Positions 32,133-40,462 of a DNA stretch of 57,121 nt are shown in pieces. The stretch spans positions 1 to 57,121 of the forward strand of contig CACZMV010000013.1 of NCBI GenBank assembly GCA_902782305.1. Reading direction: 5' to 3'. Under the pieces are notes generated by a model. The model searched no databases, was not told the DNA's origin, and saw only the letters and a list, made by a program, of their open reading frames with translations. How positions within the stretch are numbered: position 1 is the first letter of the stretch; each line of letters begins with the position of its first letter. The position numbers and the translations under genes were made by a program. Origin of the DNA: an uncultured Prevotellaceae bacterium. GTDB taxonomy: Bacteria; Bacteroidota; Bacteroidia; Bacteroidales; Bacteroidaceae.

Positions 32133-33536
32133 ATGAGATACAAGAATATAATCGCAGCTGCAGCCGTGAGTATGATGCTCACGGGCTGCGGCCTATATAA
32201 TAAATATGAGAAGACCGTGCAGGAACCTGCCAACATTTTCGGCAGCAATGTGCTCAGTGGTTCAGCTGCTGAAGACGCTACCGTCGCCGATATGTCTTGG
32301 CGCGAGTTCTTCACAGATCCCTTGTTGCAGAATCTTATCGAACAGGCGCTGGCCAACAATACCGACCTGAACACGGCCCGTATCAATATTGAGAAGAGTG
32401 AGATTTCACTGAAGACCAAGAAGCTGGCCTATCTGCCTTCTGTCTACTTCAAGCCGCAGGGCTCTCTCTACAGCTTCGACGGTGCCACGCCCACCAAGAG
32501 CTACACCATACCCCTGGACGTGTCATGGGATATCGATGTGTTCGGTTCCATCACCAATAAGAAGCGCGCTGCCAAGGCTGCCTTGTTGCAGGCCCAGATG
32601 ACCGAGGAATCCACCCGTTCCAACCTCATTAGCAGCATAGCCCAGCAGTATTTCTATCTCCAGTTGCTCGACCGCGAACTGGAAATCCTCACCGAGACCG
32701 ACAGTCTATGGAAAGCTTCGCTGGAAACGATGCAGGCTCTTTACGACAACGGACAAGCCTATTCAACGGCTGTCAACCAGCAAGAGTCGTCGTATCTCGA
32801 CGTGAAGTTGCAGATTGTTTCCATCAAGCGCAGCATCCGCTCCTCCGAGAATGATATATGCAGCTTGCTGTGCATCACACCACAGCACATCCAGCGCGCT
32901 CATTGGGGAGCAGAAGCCCAGTATCACTCTGCATCAGATAAACACTTGTTCGAGGAAAAATACATGAAAATCGGTGTGCCCGCCATGATGTTGGAGCGTC
33001 GTCCTGACATCCGCTTGGCCAACTACTACATGGAAGAAGCCTTCTATAATGTGCAGGCTGCCCGTGCTGCCTTCTTCCCCAGCATCACGCTGACGGGAGA
33101 GGCTGGTTGGTCTAACAATAGTGGCCTCATCAATCCCGCCAAGTTCCTGTGGCAGGCTATAGGCTCACTCTCACAGCCTCTCTTTGCCCGCGGTCAGATC
33201 AAGGGCAACTACAAGACAGCCCAGTTGACCGAGGAGAACCTGAAGAAGAAGTATGTGCAGGCTATCATCGATGCCGGCAACGAGGTCAATGAAGCCATCA
33301 GCGATTGTCAGTCAGCCCGCGAAATGCACGATTACTACCACCGTCAGGTGGAAGTATTGCACGAAGCCTATACCGGCACCCATGAGTTGATGGACAATGG
33401 TAAGGCTAGTTACCTAGAGGTACTCACTGCTCAGGAGTCACTGCTCAATGCACAGCTCAACGAGGCATCAAACATGTATAATGGTGCCCAGGCTCTCATT
33501 TCCCTGTACGTCGCTCTGGGCGGTGGTACGAAGTAA
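32133..33536 (+). CDS. TolC-type outer-membrane efflux lipoprotein (NodT family)
   Basis: A 467-residue outer-membrane channel. A lipoprotein signal ends at Cys19 (MLTGCG). It has the typical WREFFTDPLLQNLIEQAL segment near residue 53, two OEP repeats of long helices, and the conserved RRPDIRLANYYMEEAF near 288 followed by ARAAFFPSITLTGEAGW. It completes the tripartite pump and is followed by a strong terminator, closing the operon. Confidence 0.95.
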   Translation: MRYKNIIAAAAVSMMLTGCGLYNKYEKTVQEPANIFGSNVLSGSAAEDATVADMSWREFFTDPLLQNLIEQALANNTDLNTARINIEKSEISLKTKKLAYLPSVYFKPQGSLYSFDGATPTKSYTIPLDVSWDIDVFGSITNKKRAAKAALLQAQMTEESTRSNLISSIAQQYFYLQLLDRELEILTETDSLWKASLETMQALYDNGQAYSTAVNQQESSYLDVKLQIVSIKRSIRSSENDICSLLCITPQHIQRAHWGAEAQYHSASDKHLFEEKYMKIGVPAMMLERRPDIRLANYYMEEAFYNVQAARAAFFPSITLTGEAGWSNNSGLINPAKFLWQAIGSLSQPLFARGQIKGNYKTAQLTEENLKKKYVQAIIDAGNEVNEAISDCQSAREMHDYYHRQVEVLHEAYTGTHELMDNGKASYLEVLTAQESLLNAQLNEASNMYNGAQALISLYVALGGGTK

Positions 33537-33570
33537 CATATTTATCCAATAATCATTGAGGATATAATCA

Positions 33571-33613
33571 TTGGGGACAGGTTCGATTGCGTCCAATCAA
33601 ACCTGCCCCCATT
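33571..33613. terminator. Terminator after the efflux operon
   Basis: A long hairpin: GGGGACAGGTT-GATTG pairs with CAATC-AACCTG-CCCC around loop CGTC, with single-base mismatches, followed by a short T-rich stretch. Confidence 0.8.
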
Positions 33614-33615
33614 CT

Positions 33616-33739
33616 TTATGCCATGCCACCGTTTTCGCCATCGGTGCAGGTCACACGCTTCACCTCCTTACCGTCGCGGCCGTAGCAGGTGATGACCACA
33701 CTGGTATTCTTAGGTTCTATCCTGTTAAGGGTCTTGCTC
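33616..33739 (-). pseudogene. C-terminal remnant of an unidentified small protein
   Basis: A minus-strand frame without a start codon that reads NRIEPKNTSVVITCYGRDGK, then EVKRVTCTDGENGGMA and a stop. The composition is protein-like and the frame is open only here, so it looks like the tail of a gene whose front has been lost. I cannot name the family. It abuts a plus-strand barrel remnant. Confidence 0.45.
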
Positions 33740-33951
33740 TCAAGGCAGGTATCCAGTCTGGATTCTGCGTTGCCAAGAAGGTGAAGATTGATGGAACCGC
33801 TTCTTTAGGCCCAGGCCTTACTGAGCCTTTCACCGAAGATGTCAAACTTGGAGATGCTGTTAAGGACTTTGCTTTTGCTATTCCTGTAGGTGTTTCTTAC
33901 GAGTATGAGAGCTTTGTCCTTGATGCTCGTTACAACATCGGTATAACAAAA
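33709..33951 (+). pseudogene. Remnant of an outer-membrane beta-barrel protein
   Basis: The plus-strand frame reads FYPVKGLALKAGIQSGFCVA, then KKVKIDGTASLG, and later VSYEYESFVLDARYNIGITK, characteristic of the C-terminal half of small Bacteroidota outer-membrane barrels (PorT/OMP_b-brl type). The signal peptide and first strands are missing, and the final strand is cut by a hairpin. It lies between the efflux and polyene operons, at a junction of two rearranged fragments. Confidence 0.65.
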
Positions 33952-33987
33952 GCAGCGCCCATTCCGAGCGCAGTCTTTTGTTTTTTG
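33946..33987. terminator. Probable terminator at the end of the polyene-type operon
   Basis: An imperfect hairpin: ACAAAAGCAGCGC pairs with GCGCAGTCTTTTGT with internal mismatches, followed on the plus strand by a T run. It may be a bidirectional stop or the end of the barrel remnant. Confidence 0.5.
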
Positions 33988-34028
33988 ATAAACTCAGGTA
34001 TTTGCTTTTATGTTTATGTACTAGTGTA

Positions 34029-35345
34029 TTACTTATAATATTTTCTATCAATTTTACCATTGAAGGTTCGTTTTATATTTTCAACTTTTTCATATAAAAG
34101 TGGAACCTTATACAATTCCAGTTTTGATTTTAGATATTGGGCTAAAGCTCTTTTGTTCAATATCTCTCCATCCTTAACCACTATCAAAAGTTTTAGGGCA
34201 TTCCCTGTTATTTTATGTTCAACGGAGATGCATATACAATCTTTGACTATTGGATAGGATAGGGCAATGTCTTCTACTTCTGTAGGTGCGACTTTAAAAC
34301 CTCCTACATTGATGACATCGTCCTCTCTACCTAAAAGATGCAGCATGCCTTCATCATCAAGAATGCCGATGTCAGAGGTGTAAACCACTCCGTCTTTCAG
34401 TATCTCTGATGTCCTTTGGGTATCGCCCAAATATCCAGTCATCAAGGTATCGCCTTTACAAGCTATATGACCATTCTCAGTAATAAAAACCTGGGAATGT
34501 TTCATGGGTTTGCCAAGACAACCGGCAACACACTGGCCGTCATTGAAGTTGTAAGTGCAAATAATGCCTGTTTCTGTAGATGCGTAAGTATTGTACAATC
34601 TGCTGTTGGGCAGCAGTTCGCACAAAGATTTCATGTCACCCTGTGAGATAGCTGCAGCACCCGTTTCAATAAAGTCTATCTTGTCTGCATAATCAGCCAA
34701 TTTCTCAGCACTGAATTGCAGGAGGATTCTGATACTGGCAGGAACTAAAAACGTTGCCATCTTTGTTGCAGGATAATCAAATGCTTCCCAAAACTTATTG
34801 ATATCTTTCAAACCGTCAACCAGAATAAGGGTGGCACCTAAAACAATAACAGGATAAATCTTGGATAGACTGCCTATGTGGTTGAGAGGCCCATTTACAA
34901 CAAATGCTAATTCATGGCTAAATCCTTGACCATCAATTAGGTTCTCTGCATCTGCAATGATGGTTTGATGACTTATCATGACTCCTTTTGACTTCCCTGT
35001 CGTACCTGTTGTATATAAGATATCTGCAGTATCATCCGGTACCCTATTGGAACATATCTCTTGGGAGATTGTATTATAGCTCTCATCTGGTATGTCTTTT
35101 TCGAGCGGCGTAACGATACATCCCATTTTATGAAGGGCAAAATAGGTCACTAAATAATCGATACTTGTAAAAGCACGAAGACAAACTATTTGTCCCTTAT
35201 GGTATGAGACTTTCTCCAACAGAATCATCTTTTCCTTAATCCTGTTCTTTAAATCTTCATAGGTACATGTGTCGTTATCGCAGACTATTGCTGTCTTGTC
35301 TGGATAGAGCCGTGCATTGACATCTATATAATCCTCTAATATCAT
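34029..35345 (-). CDS. AMP-dependent acyl/aryl-ACP ligase
   Basis: A 438-residue adenylate-forming enzyme. Motifs: YTTGTTGKSKGVM near residue 110, YASTETG near 250, YTSDIG near 321, GREDDVINVGGFKVAPTEVE near 336, and the C-terminal catalytic Lys in FNGKIDRKYY. It is short for the family (usual 500 or more), mainly through a compact N-terminal part. In aryl polyene pathways such a ligase loads the aromatic starter acid on an ACP; the ACP gene sits five bases upstream. It is the last gene of the operon. The substrate is not shown by sequence. Confidence 0.88.
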   Translation of the reverse strand: MILEDYIDVNARLYPDKTAIVCDNDTCTYEDLKNRIKEKMILLEKVSYHKGQIVCLRAFTSIDYLVTYFALHKMGCIVTPLEKDIPDESYNTISQEICSNRVPDDTADILYTTGTTGKSKGVMISHQTIIADAENLIDGQGFSHELAFVVNGPLNHIGSLSKIYPVIVLGATLILVDGLKDINKFWEAFDYPATKMATFLVPASIRILLQFSAEKLADYADKIDFIETGAAAISQGDMKSLCELLPNSRLYNTYASTETGIICTYNFNDGQCVAGCLGKPMKHSQVFITENGHIACKGDTLMTGYLGDTQRTSEILKDGVVYTSDIGILDDEGMLHLLGREDDVINVGGFKVAPTEVEDIALSYPIVKDCICISVEHKITGNALKLLIVVKDGEILNKRALAQYLKSKLELYKVPLLYEKVENIKRTFNGKIDRKYYK

Positions 35346-35349
35346 ATAG

Positions 35350-35574
35350 TTATTTTTCTGCTAATTTCTTTTCAACAAGGGCTACAATGCTGTCTAATGT
35401 CTTTAAATTCTTGGGAGTTGCATCTGTTGATTCTAACTTGATGCCAAATTCATCAGACAGCGTCATCAGAATAGTGGTTATACCCAAGGAATCTAATTCG
35501 CTGAACAAAAAATCAGAATCAAAATCTACAAGAGGAAGAACATCCTCAAGAATGTTTCTAATCTTATCTTTCAT
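35350..35574 (-). CDS. Acyl carrier protein (starter-loading candidate)
   Basis: A 74-residue acidic carrier protein. The attachment site is ELDSLGITTI, with Ser at about residue 29, followed by a helix-II-like LMTLSDEFGIKLES. One of three ACPs in the operon and the one next to the ligase gene, so it probably carries the starter unit (inference). Confidence 0.9.
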   Translation of the reverse strand: MKDKIRNILEDVLPLVDFDSDFLFSELDSLGITTILMTLSDEFGIKLESTDATPKNLKTLDSIVALVEKKLAEK

Positions 35575-35578
35575 ATAC

Positions 35579-38488
35579 TTAATTGATGATAATGGGTTTA
35601 AGATATTCGTATTTTTTTTTGTCCTCGTCTGTCGATTCGATAAGAATCGTCAGCGTACTATTGAGATCGTATGTCACTCTATCTATTTCTTTTGAGATTG
35701 TTAGATTGTCCACTCTGTTTTCTGCAGTATATTTTGCAACGATATATTTTTCCTCATCCTTCTCAATACCGAAACATTTTATCTTGGGATTTTCTAGGGC
35801 CAGTAGCATGGATAATTCACCCCACCCATTGTTGATTATTATGATTGTTTTGATAGTGGAGGTAATAGACGATTCTATCTTTTCGAGGGTTCCTTTTTTC
35901 GTATATTTCCTAAGTCGGTGACGAACAGAAGATGAAATGTCCACCCCTTTATATCTGTAGCAATCTTCAATAAATCTAATCTTTGATGTGTTGTTACGAT
36001 CCCTCCATATTAAGTTTCGCAAAGTGATAGGGCGCTTCCTTTCGCAACCTTTATTGTAAACTAGCCATCGGAAGATGAGTGGTGGGAAAAGATAAGCCAT
36101 TAAAACAACGGAGAACATTCCGATAATAGTGACTTCAGCTAATGAATGTAAGGCTGGGTGTTTGGCAATAATTAAGGAACCGATGCCTATCAACATGATG
36201 AGCGCAGAGATGATGATACTATTCTTATATGAAGCCAACATTTTCCGTCTATAGGCATATTCAAATTGACAGCCTTCTGTCATGAATATGGTATAATCGT
36301 CACCTTGACCAAAGATAAACGTTGCCAAGATGATATTGACAACATTGAATTGAATGCCCACGAGGGACATAATTCCTAATATCCACAACCAGCTTACTGC
36401 CATCGGAATAAATGAAAGTATAGCCAACTCAAGACATCCGAGTGAGAACCATAAAAACAGGAACACAATACATCCACATGCCCATCCAATATAATTGAAA
36501 TCATCGGAGAGACGTGTAGCTATTGAGGTGTTCATGCTATTTACATCAAAGACATATTGTCCGCTAGAATGATTTTCAATCCTAGAAACAACACTTTCTA
36601 TTTTTTGTGGACTAACCTTTAAGACATCAATAACATTAAATTCTTTTTGTTTATCATTTATCATCAGATTAGATGCAAAAACGGAGCTGGAGAGTTGTTT
36701 GAAATATCCAAAGTCCTGAGGTTTATATGACTTATGTAGAATATCAAAGAAATCATCGAAAGTATGAGCAGAGAAGCCCTCCATTGTTGCTTCTTCAATA
36801 ATGGAATGCTCTAAAGTGTTGCCATGTTTCTGCACAAAAGTATTCCAATGTTCCAGCCGTTTTCTTTGCTCTTCTTTGGAACATAGGAATTGATAGCAGC
36901 CTTGTTTATCTGCTATAAGCCCTTCTTGCTTTAGTTTCTGCAAGAGAGGCTGAATCTCCTGGCTCTTTTCTAAAGCTTCGTTTATGGTAGAGTCAGCTGA
37001 AACGACATAGATGTTCTCGTCTGCAGACGATTTCGCAGCGAACGACCGAAAATAAGCCATGTCAGCTTTTTGCTCGTCAGTCAAATAGTTGACGCTGCTC
37101 ATGTTGGCGTCAAAACCTGTTTGTAGACTGAGATAGCCAAAGAAAAGGGTAAACACTATGATGGCATATATTACCCAACGATAGTTTTCAATAGAAATAT
37201 CACTAAACTTGAAAATAATATTTCCTTCTTTCCTTCCTGCACCATTTTTTAATAAATGTGGGAGAAAGATAAGAACAAAAAGAATGGTTCCGAAGAGAAG
37301 AAAAGAGCTGAATAGACCTAAGTCGCGTAATGCGACGGATTGAAGAGGTACCAATGCAAGAAAAGCACCTACGGTAGTGATGTTTCCAATAACCAAGGGT
37401 GGAATAATTTCCTTCAACGCGCTTCTTACATCTGGGGTGTGTTGTAGATGAGCTATTAGATGAAGGGGATAATTAACGGCAATGCCTATAATAATGGATG
37501 ATATGCCAATGACGATAACAGAAACCTGCTGATGAATACATGACAAAATACCCATAGCGAACAGCCAACCCCAAATAATAGATAAGACGATAAGAGATAG
37601 ATGCCAAATGCTTCTGAACACATAAAACAAGAGGGCAACGATAAGTACGATGGCCAACATGACGGCAATAATACTATCAGTCTTTATTTGTTTGGAATTC
37701 CCTACAGCAATAACAGGTCCTCCTGTAAAGTGAATACTTATGTCGGATATTTCAGCTTCCGTTTCATCTGCACTTTGTCGTAATAGAGCTAGGAATGTTG
37801 CGTTTTTCTCTGTCTCGCTAGAACCAAATGGAGAGGTCATCATCACAAAAGCTCTTTTCATATCTTTTGAAAAGATATATCCGTCGTAGTTTTCAAATTC
37901 TATACTACTTTGGCTCTTTTGTAGTTGCGAGACAATAGGCGTAAACAAATGAAGAGGATCTCGTTGGAAGTTTTCTGATACAATTCCAGAAACGGGTAGC
38001 ATCAACATCTGTTTGCCATTCCTAATCTGAGTATGTATATAATCCTGAGTCTCCAAAAGACTGTCTATTCGATGATAATCTTCTGAAGTCAAGAAATAAG
38101 GAATATTACGATATACAAATTCTGTAGTTTCCGTTACCTTCTCCAAATCTATTTGATAAGTCAAATCTGTCAATGATTTATCCTTGTCATTCTTCTTTAG
38201 ATGTTCGATAAACCTATCGACAGAATGGATAATGGTATCGGCATCTGTCATTGAAGAATCCCGATATTGAAAAATAGCAATGATTCTATTGGCTCCAGAT
38301 ATTTCCTGATATACTTTTAGCGCCTTATGATACTTGTTGTTGAGTGGTAAGAAATCAGAGATGTCCTCCTTGTAGGTCTGTCCTGCAAGAAAGTATGCTA
38401 AAATCAACGTTATGAGAATAAAGCCTAAAACGCCATGCGTTCTATGCTTTCTCATGTAGTCGAAAATTCTGATTACTATTGCCACCAT
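35579..38488 (-). CDS. MMPL/RND-family exporter with C-terminal Rossmann-like domain
   Basis: A 969-residue membrane protein. Two MMPL units are seen: an N-terminal TM, a periplasmic loop, then six helices around residues 240-400, a second loop, and helices around 650-800 containing FGQGDDYTIFMTEG, a proton-relay type motif. Aryl polyene clusters carry such an exporter to move the lipid product over the inner membrane. The extra tail (about residues 821-969) has TIIIINNGWGELSMLLA and CFGIEKDEEKY, resembling the first two strands of a class I SAM methyltransferase with a degenerate glycine loop. The role of the tail is unknown. Confidence 0.85.
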   Translation of the reverse strand: MVAIVIRIFDYMRKHRTHGVLGFILITLILAYFLAGQTYKEDISDFLPLNNKYHKALKVYQEISGANRIIAIFQYRDSSMTDADTIIHSVDRFIEHLKKNDKDKSLTDLTYQIDLEKVTETTEFVYRNIPYFLTSEDYHRIDSLLETQDYIHTQIRNGKQMLMLPVSGIVSENFQRDPLHLFTPIVSQLQKSQSSIEFENYDGYIFSKDMKRAFVMMTSPFGSSETEKNATFLALLRQSADETEAEISDISIHFTGGPVIAVGNSKQIKTDSIIAVMLAIVLIVALLFYVFRSIWHLSLIVLSIIWGWLFAMGILSCIHQQVSVIVIGISSIIIGIAVNYPLHLIAHLQHTPDVRSALKEIIPPLVIGNITTVGAFLALVPLQSVALRDLGLFSSFLLFGTILFVLIFLPHLLKNGAGRKEGNIIFKFSDISIENYRWVIYAIIVFTLFFGYLSLQTGFDANMSSVNYLTDEQKADMAYFRSFAAKSSADENIYVVSADSTINEALEKSQEIQPLLQKLKQEGLIADKQGCYQFLCSKEEQRKRLEHWNTFVQKHGNTLEHSIIEEATMEGFSAHTFDDFFDILHKSYKPQDFGYFKQLSSSVFASNLMINDKQKEFNVIDVLKVSPQKIESVVSRIENHSSGQYVFDVNSMNTSIATRLSDDFNYIGWACGCIVFLFLWFSLGCLELAILSFIPMAVSWLWILGIMSLVGIQFNVVNIILATFIFGQGDDYTIFMTEGCQFEYAYRRKMLASYKNSIIISALIMLIGIGSLIIAKHPALHSLAEVTIIGMFSVVLMAYLFPPLIFRWLVYNKGCERKRPITLRNLIWRDRNNTSKIRFIEDCYRYKGVDISSSVRHRLRKYTKKGTLEKIESSITSTIKTIIIINNGWGELSMLLALENPKIKCFGIEKDEEKYIVAKYTAENRVDNLTISKEIDRVTYDLNSTLTILIESTDEDKKKYEYLKPIIIN

Positions 38489-38492
38489 CTTT

Positions 38493-39620
38493 TTATATAT
38501 TATCTATAGGATTAGAATATATGCTAATGAAAATTTCCTTTAGACAGTCTAAATCGCAAGTGTCATATCTGTCTAAAGCTGACAAATGCTTCATAAATGC
38601 ATTGTATTCTTCATCTGTATATTTATCCTTGTATTTTGTATTGCCATATAATATGTCATGTGCAATATAGTTATTGGGATACAGACGATATGCAGCATTT
38701 ATTCTACTGTCAATAAGCTTTGCAACAGATTTGTGGTATTCATTATTAGTCAGATTATCGAAAGCAGATAGTTCTGTAATTGATATGGGTTTACACAACT
38801 CAATATGAACTCTTCCTTTTGGCTGGAGGATACCTGTTAATATGCTATTTAAATCCTCTCCAGGCTTCTTGATGTACTTTGCGTATTGTGATTCGTACAA
38901 TTCAATAGCCTTCAGTACATCACAAGACTCCCATTCATACGAAATAGAAATAGGAACAATATGTAAATCTGCTAAGGCTTTAATCTTATTCTTAGGCTCA
39001 CTCATGCAAAACATTTTAATGATGCCTTGATCTGTTGCGTCAATCCCGTTTTTGGTTCTCCCATTCCGTTGGGCAATCCATACAGACTGCTTCTTTTCTT
39101 TTATTGCATAGCGTATATAACTTGAAAGGTGTAATGAGCTTCGATAAAACTCTTTGATGTCACCACCAGGGCGCTCAACTTTAAACATCTTATTACTTTT
39201 ACCTATATCAATAACCACAGGATTCATCATCAGGTTTGCTCCAAAAGTAATTTCTGTCGTTTCAAACCCTTTTAGAACAAGATAATATTGTAAGAGGCTT
39301 GCATCTAGCATGATATCACGATGATTGGATACATACAGGTAGTTCTCGGTAGGGCTTAATAGCTCTAGACCTGATACAGAAAAATCTGTCATGCTTCTGG
39401 CTATAATCTGTTCATTAACACGAAACATCGTGTCGTGTTGGAATTCTCTTACTGTTTTGAATGAGCGAACTCTCTCTCTTACTGAGTCGATACTCTCATT
39501 TGGGTATATGAAAGATGACAGTAGAGGGAATGCATCACATTCAGCTATACGTTTCATAGCAGCAGGAATCTCATCCTCGTAATAAGGACGGATGTCATCA
39601 AATTCCGGGTTCTTTATCAT
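38493..39620 (-). CDS. Acyltransferase, PlsC/GPAT-like
   Basis: A 375-residue cytoplasmic or membrane-associated acyltransferase. Motif I is SNHRDIMLDASLL near residue 133 (His-x4-Asp), and the GANLMMNPVVIDIG stretch follows as in glycerol-3-phosphate acyltransferase-like proteins. It probably attaches the polyene or a fatty acyl chain to a lipid head. It overlaps the esterase gene by four bases, so translation is likely coupled. The acceptor is unknown. Confidence 0.75.
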   Translation of the reverse strand: MIKNPEFDDIRPYYEDEIPAAMKRIAECDAFPLLSSFIYPNESIDSVRERVRSFKTVREFQHDTMFRVNEQIIARSMTDFSVSGLELLSPTENYLYVSNHRDIMLDASLLQYYLVLKGFETTEITFGANLMMNPVVIDIGKSNKMFKVERPGGDIKEFYRSSLHLSSYIRYAIKEKKQSVWIAQRNGRTKNGIDATDQGIIKMFCMSEPKNKIKALADLHIVPISISYEWESCDVLKAIELYESQYAKYIKKPGEDLNSILTGILQPKGRVHIELCKPISITELSAFDNLTNNEYHKSVAKLIDSRINAAYRLYPNNYIAHDILYGNTKYKDKYTDEEYNAFMKHLSALDRYDTCDLDCLKEIFISIYSNPIDNI

Positions 39621-40462
39621 TTCTCAAATAATTTTTTAATCCATTCTAAAAATTCTGTTTTCCACTGGCGACATTCTGGTGTTCCTTTTGATTCACTTGC
39701 GCCAAAACCATGACCACCTGTTTTGTATAATAGGTATTTGTGAGATACTTTATTAGCAGTAAGGGCAGAGTCTAATAGGATAGAATTTCTGTAGTCTACA
39801 ATAGGGTCGTCTTCGCAGTTTACTAAAAAAACTGGAGGGCAATCTGGAGAAACATGTTCTTCTAAAGACAATAAATCTTTTAATTGCTTGTTTCTGACTC
39901 GAGAATCACCTAAAAGCCCTCTTCTGGATCGTTTATGCACACAGTCCTTAGTCATTGTCACAACAGGATATATTGGTGCAATAAAAGCAGGACGATCGCT
40001 TTTCTGGAATAATTCAGCACTAGACATTGCAAGATGACCTCCTGCTGAAAAGCCCATAACGCCAATCTTGGTTGTGTCTATGCCATAGTTTTCCGCATTT
40101 TCCTTTATATGCTTTATTGCTTGAAGTAAATCTTCCTGTGGGTCTGGATACCTGTTGCCTCGGAAAAGCAATCGGAAATGAGTGATAAATGCAGGGACAT
40201 ATGCAGTTCGATAATCTAATGTAAATGCAGATATGCCATTGTTTTGAAGCCATTTTGCCACCTCGTTTCCTTCTGTTTCTGTATCATGCCAGAAATAACT
40301 GCCTCCAGGACACACAATGACTGCAATATTGTTTTTGCCGTTTGTAAGACATGGAGTCAGTGTTACTTTTTTGTTGCAGGAAGTTCCTTCCCAAATGTTT
40401 GTTTGAGAGTAGGATGTCGTCAGAGACATGATGAACAATATGAAAACGATTATTCTTTGCAT
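39617..40462 (-). CDS. Secreted alpha/beta hydrolase (esterase/deacetylase-like)
   Basis: A 281-residue hydrolase with a signal peptide (first 19 residues, ending TTSYSQ). The oxyanion HGGG-like region is VIVCPGGSYFWH near residue 50; the nucleophile is in GFSAGG near 145; an Asp in NCEDDPIVDY near 217 and His in GGHGFG near 250 complete the triad. It resembles BD-FAE-type acetyl esterases. In a lipid pigment operon it may trim an ester or acetyl group in the periplasm. Overlaps both neighbours. Confidence 0.85.
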   Translation of the reverse strand: MQRIIVFILFIMSLTTSYSQTNIWEGTSCNKKVTLTPCLTNGKNNIAVIVCPGGSYFWHDTETEGNEVAKWLQNNGISAFTLDYRTAYVPAFITHFRLLFRGNRYPDPQEDLLQAIKHIKENAENYGIDTTKIGVMGFSAGGHLAMSSAELFQKSDRPAFIAPIYPVVTMTKDCVHKRSRRGLLGDSRVRNKQLKDLLSLEEHVSPDCPPVFLVNCEDDPIVDYRNSILLDSALTANKVSHKYLLYKTGGHGFGASESKGTPECRQWKTEFLEWIKKLFEK

